56,483 bases of DNA from Spirochaetales bacterium. Lineage in GTDB: Bacteria; Spirochaetota; Spirochaetia; Sphaerochaetales; Sphaerochaetaceae. Below the pieces are notes generated by a model. The model had not been told where the DNA came from, searched no databases, and saw nothing but the letters and a program-made list of their open reading frames with translations. The stretch covers positions 1-56,483 of the forward strand of contig JALEVV010000090.1 of the NCBI GenBank assembly GCA_022788185.1, written 5' to 3'. The translations under genes were made by a program, and so were the position numbers. Numbering within the stretch: the first letter of the stretch is position 1; every line of letters starts with the position of its first letter. This document shows positions 25,033-34,213 of this stretch, one piece after another.

Positions 25033-25700
25033 TGGATCTTAAGGAAGCAATGCTCGTGAGGCACTCGGTGCGCTCATTTCTGGATAAGAGAATCGAAGGT
25101 GAAGAGAAGGAAAAGCTTGAAGCTTTCATCAGGTCATGCAACTCGGAAAGCGGACTTCACATGCAGCTTATAACAGAAGAACCGGAAGCATTCAGCTCGT
25201 TGCTGGCCCACTATGGATCATTCAGGAATGTAAGGAACTATATCGCCGTGGCAGGCCGGGATACTCCTGATCTGGACGAAAAGTGCGGATATTTCGGAGA
25301 GAAGGCAGTGCTTTATGCCACCACCCTCGGTCTTGATACCTGCTGGGTTGCCCTGAGCTTCAGCAGAAAGAAGACCAGGTGCTCTCTTGAAGAGGGTGAG
25401 AAGCTCGCTCTTGTGATCGCCATTGGGTACGGTGCTGACAAAGGCAAAATGCATAAATCGAAATCCCTGGACAGCGTCATCAGGTGTGAGGGTAATCCTC
25501 CCCTGTGGTTTACCAAAGGTGCGAAAGCCGCCCTCCTCGCCCCCACTGCCATGAACCAGCAGAAATTCCGTTTCACCCTTTCCGGTGATGATATGGTGAA
25601 GGCAGAGGCGCTCTTCGGTCCATATTCAGCCATCGATCTCGGAATCGTGAAGTATCACTTTGAAATCGGTGCGGGAAGAGAGAACTTCCACTGGGCTTAG
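25032..25700 (+). CDS. Nitroreductase-family protein
   Basis: A 222-aa protein with the nitroreductase fold: RHSVRSFLDKRIE at the start (FMN phosphate binding), EKAVLYATTLGLDTCWVAL in the middle and the AIGYG motif. The C-terminal half has a second, degenerate repeat (KAALLAPTAMNQQKFRF). It is likely an FMN-dependent oxidoreductase forming a dimer; the substrate is unknown. The ATG overlaps the phosphatase stop. Downstream is the accessory block with the IS element. Confidence 0.85.
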   Translation: MDLKEAMLVRHSVRSFLDKRIEGEEKEKLEAFIRSCNSESGLHMQLITEEPEAFSSLLAHYGSFRNVRNYIAVAGRDTPDLDEKCGYFGEKAVLYATTLGLDTCWVALSFSRKKTRCSLEEGEKLALVIAIGYGADKGKMHKSKSLDSVIRCEGNPPLWFTKGAKAALLAPTAMNQQKFRFTLSGDDMVKAEALFGPYSAIDLGIVKYHFEIGAGRENFHWA

Positions 25701-26056
25701 GATATTAAGCAGGAAAGACCATCATGAACAGTCACAGCCCATCAGTTGTGTCCAACGGTCGGCACGTCTGTTTCCAATCCAGATGCAACATATCCCGGAG
25801 CTGTTATTTTTCACCGATCCCGCTTTTTTAAGCAATCTGTGCTGCCGTGTCACAGAGATGAATAACCGACACTTTATCAGGATTACCGCCATTATCCGGC
25901 GGTCTGAAGTTATTCTTTTTCCCGGAAAGAAGGTTTCCGGTCCGGTTATGGGTAAACAGAAGGAAAATCAGTGGTCCTGAAATATCCCGGTATCTGCCCT
26001 GAATGTAAAGCGACAATAAGATCTAGGAGCCTTGAGCCTGAAGCTGTCCTTTCCGA
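25701..26056. other. Non-coding or decayed stretch left of the IS element
   Basis: No intact gene is seen. Several short frames contain scattered Cys codons but no family is recognised. The last part holds the 5' portion of a possible small zinc-ribbon ORF (25971-26056), cut by the IS. Confidence 0.5.
26053..26056. repeat. Left 4-bp target duplication of the IS
   Basis: CCGA directly precedes the left IS end; the same four bases follow the right end at 27769-27772. Confidence 0.75.
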
Positions 26057-27768
26057 TGTTAGCGTCGGGAGAAAATAACCAAAAGGGACTGCGGACAAAA
26101 ACCTAGACTTTTCTTAAGGAGGAAAAGGGTTTTGGCAAAGTATACAAAGGAAGAGAAGCAGAAGGCAATCAATCTCTACATCAGGTATTGCAAGCAGACC
26201 ACCAGAGTCATTAAGGAACTTGGGTATCCTAATGAGCGGCACACATTGGTCAGATGGTACAGGGAATATGAAGAGAAAGGTGAAGTGAAGGATGACAGAC
26301 GAGAGGAGAAGAAGCTCTCCCATGTCTATTCAGAAGATCAGGTCAGTGCTGCAGTGTCGTTTTACGTTGAGCATGGGAAAAGCCTAAGCAAGACCATTGA
26401 GACCTTGGGATATCCACATGGGACAAGGACTCTGAAGGAGTGGGTCGAGAAGCTGGCAAAGGAAGAGCTGGTCCAGCGGGACTATGGCGATACTCAGAAG
26501 AGATACTGTACTGAAGATGTAGCAAAAGCCCTCTGTTCTTCTCAGGTGCGGGGAAAAGCCTCTGTGGCGGAGATAGCAAAGAGGCATGTTGTATCTCGTG
26601 GTTCCATATACCACATAAAGACAAAGCTGAAGGATAACGGTTATGATTTCAACATGCACAATGGACACGACGAGCTTCCCCAGGAGATAAAGGAGCTTAC
26701 GGAAGAGGCGGAAAGGCTCCGTAGCCAGATTGATGAGCTGAACCGCGATGTGAATCGGCTTAGGATGGAGAAAGATATCCTGGAAATGGCGGCCAAGATA
26801 ATAAAAAAAGATGAGGGCATCAGTCTGGAGTCCCTTACGAACAGGGAAAAGGCCACGGTGATCGATGCCCTCAGAAAAAGATATAAAGTGGCGGATCTCA
26901 TTTCAGCGGCAGGAATTGCCAGAAGCACATACTTCGCACAGATCAGGTCTATGAGAAAAGGCGACAAGTACTGTGAGATACGCATAAAGCTGAAGGACCT
27001 CTTCGACCACAGCTATGGATGCTACGGCTACAGGCGCCTCAATAAGCTCCTAAGGGAGGCAGGGGATATCGTTTCAGAGAAGGTAGTAAGAAGGCTCATG
27101 AAGGAGGAGAACATACATGTGCCATCTTACAAAAGCCCGAAGAAGTACAGTTCATACATCGGAGAGGTCACACCTCCTGTCGAGAACCTGCTGAATAGGG
27201 ATTTCCATGCAGACGCCCCCAACGAGAAATGGCTCACTGACATAACTGAGTTCCACATTCCTGCAGGCAAGGTCTACCTTTCCCCCATCATAGACTGCTT
27301 CGACGGGATTCCTGTTTCCTGGACCTTAGGGACATCCCCAAGCTCAGACCTTGCAAACACAATGCTTGACAAGGCTATAAATACGCTTAAACCTTGGGAG
27401 AAGCCGATTGTCCACTCAGATAGAGGAGGACACTACAGGTGGGATGGCTGGATATCCAGGATGGAAAGCAGCGGCCTTACCAGATCCATGTCGAAAAAGG
27501 GATGCTCTCCGGACAACTCTGCATGCGAAGGATTCTTTGGAAGGATAAAGAATGAAGTCTTCTACGGAAGAGACTGGAAAGGATGGGCTCTCGATGACTT
27601 CATGTACTTTATTGACAGGTACCTCAACTGGTTCAGAAATGAAAGAATAAAGATACGTTTAAACAACAAAAGTCCAAAGGAGTATAGAACTGAACTTGGT
27701 CTATTACTATAATTCAGTCCAAGAAAACGTCCGCACTCCCGAATGGTTGATTTAGGCCGACGCTAACA
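26057..27768 (+). mobile_element. Complete IS3-family insertion sequence, 1712 bp
   Basis: The ends are long imperfect inverted repeats, starting TGTTAGCGTCGG at 26057 and its reverse complement ending at 27768, with similarity continuing for about 40-45 bases (including AACCA and TGCGGAC blocks). A CCGA duplication flanks both ends. The single transposase ORF is intact, so the copy looks recent and possibly active. IS3-family ends with TG...CA fit. Confidence 0.9.
26132..27712 (+). CDS. IS3-family transposase, single uninterrupted ORF
   Basis: A 526-aa transposase. Two or three N-terminal helix-turn-helix units (about 1-50, 60-110 and 125-170) are followed by a leucine-rich coiled coil (about 185-220) and the integrase-type catalytic core. 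Catalytic residues sit in WLTDITEF (first Asp), HSDRGGHYR (second Asp) and NSACEGFFGRIKNE (Glu). Most IS3 elements make OrfAB by a -1 frameshift; here both parts are fused in one frame. The start is TTG at 26132 with AAGGAGG upstream. Confidence 0.92.
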   Translation: MAKYTKEEKQKAINLYIRYCKQTTRVIKELGYPNERHTLVRWYREYEEKGEVKDDRREEKKLSHVYSEDQVSAAVSFYVEHGKSLSKTIETLGYPHGTRTLKEWVEKLAKEELVQRDYGDTQKRYCTEDVAKALCSSQVRGKASVAEIAKRHVVSRGSIYHIKTKLKDNGYDFNMHNGHDELPQEIKELTEEAERLRSQIDELNRDVNRLRMEKDILEMAAKIIKKDEGISLESLTNREKATVIDALRKRYKVADLISAAGIARSTYFAQIRSMRKGDKYCEIRIKLKDLFDHSYGCYGYRRLNKLLREAGDIVSEKVVRRLMKEENIHVPSYKSPKKYSSYIGEVTPPVENLLNRDFHADAPNEKWLTDITEFHIPAGKVYLSPIIDCFDGIPVSWTLGTSPSSDLANTMLDKAINTLKPWEKPIVHSDRGGHYRWDGWISRMESSGLTRSMSKKGCSPDNSACEGFFGRIKNEVFYGRDWKGWALDDFMYFIDRYLNWFRNERIKIRLNNKSPKEYRTELGLLL

Positions 27769-27772
27769 CCGA
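27769..27772. repeat. Right 4-bp target duplication of the IS
   Basis: CCGA directly after the right terminal inverted repeat, matching 26053-26056. Confidence 0.75.
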
Positions 27773-27841
27773 ACAGACCTGCAGCTATGCCATTAAAGTA
27801 TTACAGGTCATTTACTGACTCTTTCCTCCCTATGCATTGCA

Positions 27842-27975
27842 TAAAAATCAAATAAGCATCAAATAAAAATCAAATAAAATCAGGCTAAAGTCATACATTT
27901 AAACCGATTTCTGTACGACTTTAAGCTGTTTTTCCGGTAAATCGTCAAACGCGTGCAAATAAGAGTCAAATAAAA
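27842..27975. repeat. 134-bp direct repeat, copy 1
   Basis: Aligns without gaps to 29479-29612 with 12 mismatches of 134 by hand count (91% identity). It has three TCAAATAA motifs at 11-bp spacing (27848, 27859, 27870), an inverted repeat AAAGTCATACA / TGTACGACTTT, and another TCAAATAA at 27966. It begins the sequence just past the stop codon of the AlbA_2 gene. Confidence 0.9.
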
Positions 27976-27976
27976 C

Positions 27977-29443
27977 TCAGGCCCAGTATGGTTCATACCT
28001 TGAAAACTTGTTGCTGCTGGTAGGATCCGACTTCTTAATCAGCCCTGCTTCAGAGGCATCCCTGATGAGTCTTGATATCTGTGACATATAAGATTCATCC
28101 AGACCGAATCGTTCACGAAGGGTTGCATTGCTCATTACTTCATCATTGACATGTTTTATACAGGCATGAGAATAACAGGACCACAGTCTGTCCTCCCGTG
28201 ACATTTTACCGAACGGGACACTGCTGAATATCGTTACCTTAGTGAGTTCAAGGTTATCATATACGGAAACTGTCGGAGTAGGCAGATAATCCTTCTCGCA
28301 GTCCATTGTTATTCTGTCCCACCCGGAGCCGGCAATCTCACACATCTTCATGCGTCTCATCAGATCGGCAAGCCTGATATTCCTGCTTTTCGGAGGATTG
28401 TCAATAAATCGTCTTGGGTCAATAATGGGACATCCCGGATTGGTTACCTCTACTCTTGAACTGAATACTTCCACAACTATCCCCTGTCCCGGAATGGACA
28501 GATCCTGATGTATCATGGCGTTGGATATCACTTCCCTCACAGCTCTTTCAGGGAATCTTTTTTCTGTTTTCCTAAGACCTCCGCCAATTACTTCCCTGGA
28601 AGGAAGAACGCCGTCAAGGAAAGCAGTCATTTCCCTGTAAACCAGTGCATATCCTGATTCAAAGACACTGTCCTTCAGGATTTCTGCCTTTGAGTTATCA
28701 GCATATACTATAATTCTGAGACGCTTATCACGCACAGATGGGAACTCCCTTATATTCTTTGCAAAAAGCAGCGCACCAAGGTTTGTAACAGCATATAAAC
28801 CATTATCCTGTTTTACTATCAGATCATCGGAAAGGGCATAGTTAAGCACAACCTCAGGACTATTATTCCCGCTCTGGCCCTGGAAGAGGAAATAATTGGA
28901 AAAATCGAGCATGGAGATTACTTCAGTAACGCTGAGGTCAGTCTTTGCCTTCAAAAGTTCGAAATCCGTTTCTGCAAGCTTTTTCCAAAGCTGAACCTGC
29001 AGGTCCGGAACATCCTTAAGCGGTTTTGTATAACTTCCGATACGAATATATGGATTATTATTGAAAGTAACCGGAACTCTGTAAGCCCTCTCTATGGTAA
29101 GGATGACTGCAACCTTGCCATCAATTACACAGTCCTCAAATACATAATGGGCATTGGGAGAAAGGCTTCGGCGCAGGAAAGAGGAAATCTCTTCATTCCC
29201 CTTCAGCCTGCTGAAACGGGTATATTCAGTACCAACGATATCATGTGTTTTATCATCGATTCCCCATACCATATAGGCATTCTCCCGATCCATAATACAT
29301 GCACTGTTGGCAAGGGCACTGATGTCCTTACCGATCATCTCCGGATCATAGTTATCATGTTTGAATTCAACAAATTCCGTTTCAGCAGGAAGACTGCACA
29401 GAGTACGTATAAGAAGTTCCAGATTGTCATCAGCACCGTTCAT
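27977..29443 (-). CDS. AlbA_2 (Schlafen-like) DNA-binding / ATPase-like regulator
   Basis: A 488-aa protein of the COG2865 type. The N-terminal AlbA_2 domain (about 10-130) starts at AETEFVEFKHDNYD and includes ALANSACIMDRENAYMVWGI. The middle contains a GHKL-like ATP-binding region (PERAVREVISNAMIHQD, about residue 300, then EVTNPGCP). The C-terminal 70 residues look like a winged helix. Members are thought to be transcription regulators, and some sit in phage-defence islands; the role here is unknown. The ATG lacks a ribosome site and lies 6 bases after TATTAT. Two direct repeats flank the gene exactly. Confidence 0.82.
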   Translation of the reverse strand: MNGADDNLELLIRTLCSLPAETEFVEFKHDNYDPEMIGKDISALANSACIMDRENAYMVWGIDDKTHDIVGTEYTRFSRLKGNEEISSFLRRSLSPNAHYVFEDCVIDGKVAVILTIERAYRVPVTFNNNPYIRIGSYTKPLKDVPDLQVQLWKKLAETDFELLKAKTDLSVTEVISMLDFSNYFLFQGQSGNNSPEVVLNYALSDDLIVKQDNGLYAVTNLGALLFAKNIREFPSVRDKRLRIIVYADNSKAEILKDSVFESGYALVYREMTAFLDGVLPSREVIGGGLRKTEKRFPERAVREVISNAMIHQDLSIPGQGIVVEVFSSRVEVTNPGCPIIDPRRFIDNPPKSRNIRLADLMRRMKMCEIAGSGWDRITMDCEKDYLPTPTVSVYDNLELTKVTIFSSVPFGKMSREDRLWSCYSHACIKHVNDEVMSNATLRERFGLDESYMSQISRLIRDASEAGLIKKSDPTSSNKFSRYEPYWA

Positions 29444-29449
29444 GATCCA

Positions 29450-29477
29450 ATAATAGCATAATCATGCTTCCTGTCAA
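29450..29477 (-). promoter_or_regulatory. AlbA_2 gene promoter, leaderless, overlapping the repeat boxes
   Basis: Minus strand: TTGACA (29472-29477), 16-bp spacer, TATTAT (29450-29455), then 6 bases to the ATG. The -35 overlaps the first of four TCAAATAA boxes spaced 11 bp apart (29474, 29485, 29496, 29507), so a protein bound there would block or recruit polymerase. Confidence 0.65.
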
Positions 29478-29478
29478 A

Positions 29479-29612
29479 TAAAAATCAAATAAGCGTCAAA
29501 TAAAAATCAAATAAAATCAGGCCAAAGTCATACATTTTCACCAATTTATGTACGACTTTACGCTGTTTTTCCGATAATTCGTCAAACGAGTGCAAATTAG
29601 CGTCAAATAAAA
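29479..29612. repeat. 134-bp direct repeat, copy 2
   Basis: The partner of 27842-27975. It has an inverted repeat of 12-base arms (AAAGTCATACAT / ATGTACGACTTT, 11 of 12 paired), phased TCAAATAA boxes, and ends by merging with the T tract of the EF-G terminator. In this copy the box series extends into the AlbA_2 promoter. Confidence 0.9.
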
Positions 29613-29637
29613 AAAGCTCCGGCATTTTAACCGGAGC
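29608..29637 (-). terminator. Intrinsic terminator of the EF-G gene
   Basis: Minus strand: GGCTCCGG and CCGGAGCT form the stem around TTAAAATG, followed by seven or eight T residues that coincide with the end of direct repeat copy 2. Confidence 0.85.
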
Positions 29638-29661
29638 CTCTGGCTGTTTCGGATCAGATGA

Positions 29662-31770
29662 TCACTTCTTCTCAGCCTTCTTCTTTTCCTCGTACTTCTT
29701 CTTAAGGTCGTCAGAAACACTCTGGGGAACCTTGCCGTACTTGGCAACTTCCATCGTGAACTCTGCCTTACCCTGAGAGAGGGAGCGGAGGACAGTTGAG
29801 TAACCGAACATCTCTGAGAGAGGAACTTCAGCGATGACCTGACACTGGTTGTTATCCTCAGTGGAGGAGATGATCATACCTCTTCTCTGGTTGATTGAAC
29901 CGAAGATGTTACCCTGGAACTCGGAAGGACCTTCAACCTCAACCTTCATGATAGGCTCGAGGATTGCGGGCTTAGCCTTCTCATATGCATCCCTGAATGC
30001 GCCGATGGCTGCAGTCTGGAATGCCATATCTGAAGAGTCAACCGGGTGCCATGCACCATCGTTTACGACACAGCGTACGCCAACAACGGGGAATCCGATC
30101 TGAGTACCCTTCTTCATGGCTGTCTGGAAGCCCTTGTCACATGAAGGAATGTATTCGGTAGGAATTGCACCACCCTTGACTTCATCAACGAACTCGTAGT
30201 CCTTGACCTCTTCACCGTCAACCTGCACGATCGGCTCGATGTAACCTGCAACACGTGCATACTGACCGGAACCACCTGTCTGCTTCTTGTGGGTGTAGTT
30301 GAAGTCCGCTCTCTGAGTGATTGCCTCTCTGTAAGCAACCTCAGGCTGACCGACTTCGACCTCTGCCTTGTACTCTCTCTTCATTCTTTCGATGTAGACA
30401 TCGAGGTGGAGCTCACCCATACCCTTGATGATCGTCTGAGATGATTCAGGATCGACATAGGTCTGGAAGGTGGGGTCTTCCTTGGTGAATCTGTTGAGAG
30501 CCTTTGCCATGTTGTCAGCTGCCTTCTTGTCAACCGGCTTGATGGCAAGGGAGATAACAGGCTTGGGAACGTACATACTTGTCATTGAGTAGTTGGTACC
30601 GGGAGCACAGAAGGTATCACCTGAAGCACAGTCGATACCGAAGAGTGCTGCGATCTCACCGCATCCTGCCTCGTTGATATCTTCCATGGTGGAAGCGTGC
30701 ATCTTTACGAGACGGCCGACACGGAACTTCTTTCTTGACCTTGTGTTGTAAAGTTCATCGCCCTTCTTGATCTTACCCTGATAGATACGGATGTAAGTGA
30801 GCTGACCGAACTGACCGTCCTCAAGCTTGAATGCGAGAATGACGGGAGGAAGGCTGTCATCTGAAGGAAGCTCGATTTCCTTTTCGTTGTTGTCAAGGTC
30901 GAGGGCATAGTTATGAACGTCCGTGGGGTTGGGCAGATAGTCGATGACACCGTCAAGGAGCTTCTGAATACCCTTGTTCTTATATGCGGAACCCATGAAA
31001 ACGGGACAGAGTCTGAGAGCGATGGTTTCCTCACGGACGACCTTCTTGATGAGATCAACCGTGACTGCATCCTCAAGCATTGCCTCCATGAGCTCTTCAG
31101 AGTTCATTGAGATGGTGTCGAGGAGCTCTTCCCTCTTGCTCTGAGCCTCTTCAAGAAGCTCTGCGGGGATCTCTGCTTCCCTGATACCCTTTCCGTCTTC
31201 ACCGGCATCGAAGTAGTATGCCTTCATCTCAACGAGATCAACGACACCCTGGAGCTTGTCTTCCAGTCCGATGGGGATCTGCATGAGAACTGCGTTGAGG
31301 CCGAGCTTCTCACAGAGCTGATCCTTTACGCGGTAGGGGTTTGCACCTGAACGGTCACACTTGTTTACGAATGCGATGCGGGGAACGTGGTATCTCTTCA
31401 TCTGGCGGTCAACTGTGATGGACTGTGACTGTACGCCGCCTACTGAACAGAGAACGAGGATTGCACCGTCAAGAACCCTGAGGGAGCGTTCAACCTCGAT
31501 CGTGAAGTCAACGTGGCCCGGAGTATCGATGACGTTGATTTCGTGGCCTTTCCAGAATACGTTGGTAGCGGCAGAAGCGATCGTGATACCTCTCTCCCTC
31601 TCCAGCTCCATTGAGTCCATGGTCGCACCGACACCGTCCTTGCCCTTAACATCATGGATGGCATGGATCTTGTTGCAGTAATACAGGATACGCTCACTGA
31701 GAGTTGTCTTACCTGAGTCGATATGAGCACTGATACCGATGTTTCTCATATCCAGAAGGTTGTTTGCCAT
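29662..31770 (-). CDS. fusA: Elongation factor G, spirochaete/mitochondrial type
   Basis: A 702-aa translational GTPase that moves tRNA and mRNA through the ribosome. GTPase motifs: AHIDSGKTT (about 16-24), [22 protein letters not shown]; then domains II-V are complete with a Lys/Glu-rich C-terminus. Ordinary bacterial EF-G has AHIDAGKTT; the Ser form and overall pattern match the mtEFG1/spdEFG1 group found in spirochaetes, planctomycetes and mitochondria. This supports a spirochaete origin. GAGG precedes the ATG. It is a single-gene unit with a strong terminator. Confidence 0.93.
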   Translation of the reverse strand: MANNLLDMRNIGISAHIDSGKTTLSERILYYCNKIHAIHDVKGKDGVGATMDSMELERERGITIASAATNVFWKGHEINVIDTPGHVDFTIEVERSLRVLDGAILVLCSVGGVQSQSITVDRQMKRYHVPRIAFVNKCDRSGANPYRVKDQLCEKLGLNAVLMQIPIGLEDKLQGVVDLVEMKAYYFDAGEDGKGIREAEIPAELLEEAQSKREELLDTISMNSEELMEAMLEDAVTVDLIKKVVREETIALRLCPVFMGSAYKNKGIQKLLDGVIDYLPNPTDVHNYALDLDNNEKEIELPSDDSLPPVILAFKLEDGQFGQLTYIRIYQGKIKKGDELYNTRSRKKFRVGRLVKMHASTMEDINEAGCGEIAALFGIDCASGDTFCAPGTNYSMTSMYVPKPVISLAIKPVDKKAADNMAKALNRFTKEDPTFQTYVDPESSQTIIKGMGELHLDVYIERMKREYKAEVEVGQPEVAYREAITQRADFNYTHKKQTGGSGQYARVAGYIEPIVQVDGEEVKDYEFVDEVKGGAIPTEYIPSCDKGFQTAMKKGTQIGFPVVGVRCVVNDGAWHPVDSSDMAFQTAAIGAFRDAYEKAKPAILEPIMKVEVEGPSEFQGNIFGSINQRRGMIISSTEDNNQCQVIAEVPLSEMFGYSTVLRSLSQGKAEFTMEVAKYGKVPQSVSDDLKKKYEEKKKAEKK

Positions 31771-31951
31771 AATCTGATAAACCTCTTAAATAGAATTCAC
31801 TGTAAAAAATAGGGGCAAGTGTGTCCACTTGCATCCGATTTGGCATATTATTAGTTTTATTGTAATTGTGCAAGTGAGTTATGGAAAAAAGGAGTCAAAA
31901 ACTGTTTTACGGCGTTTAAATGTGCTACTATCAGAAGTTAAGGAGCACATT

Positions 31952-32356
31952 ATGAAAACAGTGTTTGAAATGATAAGGGACGGTGAGATCCCCTCGGTAA
32001 AACTATATGAAGATGACGTGTGTTTCGTCATACTCGATATCAATCCCATAAGCAAGGGACACTCCCTGGTCATATCAAAGGAAGTATATCCTTGCTTCAC
32101 GGATGCACCCCTTTCCACCCTCGGACACATGATGGAGGTTGCATCAAGGGTTGATGCGAAGCTCAGGTCAGTACTAGGTGCCGAGGGAACGAACATCCTC
32201 ATCAACAACGGTCCTGCAGCGGGACAGGAAGTTCCCCACCTGCACATCCACGTCATTCCCAGATACAGCGGGGACGGAAAGAACTTCATTCCGTCAAAGG
32301 ACAGCTATAAGGACGGTGAGATGGCAGAGTTCGGAGCCAGACTATGTCTCGATTGA
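31952..32356 (+). CDS. HIT-family nucleotide hydrolase
   Basis: A 134-aa histidine-triad protein. The triad HLHIHVIP lies near residue 97 and the substrate loop [10 protein letters not shown] in the first half. HIT (Hint-like) enzymes hydrolyse adenosine phosphoramidates or dinucleotides in the cytoplasm. The start at 31952 (MKTVFEM) has AAGGAG 6 bases upstream; the longer frame is non-coding leader. The end overlaps the lipoprotein start by 13 bp. Confidence 0.9.
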   Translation: MKTVFEMIRDGEIPSVKLYEDDVCFVILDINPISKGHSLVISKEVYPCFTDAPLSTLGHMMEVASRVDAKLRSVLGAEGTNILINNGPAAGQEVPHLHIHVIPRYSGDGKNFIPSKDSYKDGEMAEFGARLCLD

Positions 32357-33804
32357 AAATCCTGATCATCTTTCTTTCAGCGTTACTCATATTATCAGGG
32401 TGTGCGACCTACACCTCTTCCCAGGGCATGGAACATCTTGACCTGCCCCGCTACTCCGATCTTCCCGAAACCCGTATTTCGGCCATAAATGCCGAAGCGG
32501 AAAGGGCTGCCGAGGAAGCCCGCCTCGAAGCCGAAGCAAGAGCAAGGGCCGAGGAGGAAGCAAGGCTTGCAGCTGAAGCAAAGGCCGAAGCTGAACGTCT
32601 TGAAACCGAACGCATTGCTGAAGAGGCACGGCTCGAAGCTGAAGCCAGGGCTGAGGTAGAGAGGCTCGAAGCAGAGCGCCTGGCGGAAGAAGCACGCCTG
32701 AAGGCGGAAGCGGAAGCAAAAGCGGAGGCTGAGCGTCTTAAAGCAGAACGCCTTGCCGAGGAAGCACGTCTCAAGGCTGAAGCAGAAGCAAAAGCCGAGG
32801 CCGAGCGTCTTGAAGCAGAACGCCTGGCGGAAGAAGCCCGTCTCAAAGCTGAAGCAGAGGCTAAGGCAGAGGCAGAACGCCTGGAAGCGGAGCGCATTGC
32901 AGAGGAAGCACGCCTCAAAGCTGAAGCGGAAGCAAGAGCCGAGGCGGAGAGAAAGGCAAGGGAAGCATCCCTGGCTGCATCCCTTGCAAAGCTGAGGAGG
33001 ATCAACTCATATCCGGCAGATGCAAAGGATCTCAGGATCCCCCACGTCTGGCGTCCGGTGGATGAGCAGCTTCTCAAAAGCGACTCCTTCACCCGTCTCG
33101 ACGTCCTCCTGATCCCGCTTTCGGGCATCTCGGATGAAAATGTCCTGAGATCAGCGGCATCAGTTGCCGACATGGAAGCCGACTTCATCTTCGTAACAGG
33201 TCCCGTCTCATCCCAAATCGCCTTTGCAAAGGCCCTCTACCGGGATGCGGTCACCCTGTCAGGCGGCACCGTTATCTTCCGTTCGGAGCTGCTCAGCGCC
33301 GATGAGTACACTGCCCTCTTCCGAGTTTCCGAAAGCAAGGACATACAGCTGACGGCAGTAACTGAGGACAATTCCTCCGCCAGGACGGCAGTGAAGCCTG
33401 TAGACTGGAAGGAGTACCTGCTGCTCACCTCCGAAAAAAGGGTTGAGGAGGTTAAGGACATCACTGAAAGGCTCAGTGACACTGAAGCCATAATGGCACT
33501 CTCAGCGGCAGAGCCCAGCTCACTGGACTGGACGATCTTCACGCCCTACTCCTACAGGAGTGATGCGTCATTCCCCGTATCCGACTACCTCAATACGGTG
33601 CTCTCGGACACCTTCAGGGCAACCCACTTCTCTGAAGAGACCTCCGGAGGAATAACGCTTGAGACGAAGGTCCTCAGCGAGCGACTGGACTTCCTGTACA
33701 CAAAGGGCATCATAGAGGTAAGCTCATCCACGCTTGCGGTAGCAGGGCTCACGGATGCGGAGCCGAAGCGGTTTGCCGTGGCTGCCACTTACCTCTTGCC
33801 GTAA
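32344..33804 (+). CDS. Lipoprotein with 24-residue helical repeats and an EEP-like C-terminal domain
   Basis: A 486-aa protein. A signal peptide ends in the lipobox LILSGC (Cys about residue 19). Residues about 50-220 are nearly all Ala, Glu, Arg, Lys and Leu, with about five 24-residue units of the form [28 protein letters not shown] segments, predicting a long single helix or coiled coil. The C-terminal 250 residues are globular; [10 protein letters not shown] ... [10 protein letters not shown] resembles the end of the endonuclease/exonuclease/phosphatase fold, but the usual SDH catalytic motif is replaced. It may be a structural or binding version of that fold, held off the membrane by the helix. 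Function is unknown. Confidence 0.65.
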   Translation: MSRLKILIIFLSALLILSGCATYTSSQGMEHLDLPRYSDLPETRISAINAEAERAAEEARLEAEARARAEEEARLAAEAKAEAERLETERIAEEARLEAEARAEVERLEAERLAEEARLKAEAEAKAEAERLKAERLAEEARLKAEAEAKAEAERLEAERLAEEARLKAEAEAKAEAERLEAERIAEEARLKAEAEARAEAERKAREASLAASLAKLRRINSYPADAKDLRIPHVWRPVDEQLLKSDSFTRLDVLLIPLSGISDENVLRSAASVADMEADFIFVTGPVSSQIAFAKALYRDAVTLSGGTVIFRSELLSADEYTALFRVSESKDIQLTAVTEDNSSARTAVKPVDWKEYLLLTSEKRVEEVKDITERLSDTEAIMALSAAEPSSLDWTIFTPYSYRSDASFPVSDYLNTVLSDTFRATHFSEETSGGITLETKVLSERLDFLYTKGIIEVSSSTLAVAGLTDAEPKRFAVAATYLLP

Positions 33805-33848
33805 GGGTTTACGTATTATTAGATTGAAATCAAGGAGAACAGACTGAA

Positions 33849-34163
33849 ATGATTTATCATGTAAATAAGGAAAACTTCGAGCGTGCCGTGCTTAAAAGCC
33901 CGGTACCGGTACTGGTGGACTTCTTTGCCACCTGGTGCGGACCATGCAGGATGCAGGCCCAGATCCTGGAGCGTTATGAAAAGCTCCATGGAGAGGATGA
34001 GGTGAGACTCGTCAAGATTGACTGCGATGAGGAGCAGGAACTTGCCGGACAGTACAGGGTCGAGACCATCCCGACGCTGCTCGTCTTCAGAGACGGCGAG
34101 CTTACCGAAAGGGTATCGGGCGTAAGACGGGAGAACGAGCTGGACAGACTCCTCGGGCTCTGA
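33849..34163 (+). CDS. trxA: Thioredoxin
   Basis: A 104-aa protein with the thioredoxin fold and the active site WCGPCR (about residues 31-36), the cis-Pro segment IPTLLVF and the usual length. It reduces disulfides in the cytoplasm. The start has AAGGAG about 12 bases upstream. It lies 45 bp after the lipoprotein gene and ends at a strong terminator. Confidence 0.93.
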   Translation: MIYHVNKENFERAVLKSPVPVLVDFFATWCGPCRMQAQILERYEKLHGEDEVRLVKIDCDEEQELAGQYRVETIPTLLVFRDGELTERVSGVRRENELDRLLGL

Positions 34164-34172
34164 TAAAGGAAA

Positions 34173-34207
34173 AGACTTCAGGAAACTATGTCCTGAAGTC
34201 TTTTTTT
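34173..34207. terminator. Terminator between trxA and the barrel-like gene
   Basis: AGACTTCAGGA (34173-34183) and TCCTGAAGTCT (34191-34201) form a perfect 11-bp stem, with a T tract to 34207 on the plus strand and CTTTTCC on the minus, so it can serve both convergent genes. Confidence 0.88.
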
Positions 34208-34213
34208 GTCTTA

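Larger units (their letters stand above)
25971..27818 (+). pseudogene. Possible 43-codon CPEC zinc-ribbon ORF split by the IS
   Basis: Joining the flanks of the IS at the CCGA duplication restores one frame: GTG at 25971 through 26056, then 27773-27818. It would encode a 43-aa peptide starting MVLKYPGICPEC with AGAAGG upstream of the GTG. A CxxC pair early in a short protein suggests a zinc ribbon, but the second pair is absent, so this may be a gene fragment or chance. Confidence 0.22.

Noticed and set aside
27842-29612. Tandem TCAAATAA units as a possible CRISPR array
   Set aside because: Units are 8 bases at 11-bp spacing with no unique spacers of 25-40 bases and no cas genes nearby.
32451-33188. 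Long Ser/Ala/Arg-rich ORF on the minus strand opposite the lipoprotein repeats
   Set aside because: It mirrors the Ala/Glu codon pattern of the sense gene; low-complexity antisense frames of this type are expected by chance.
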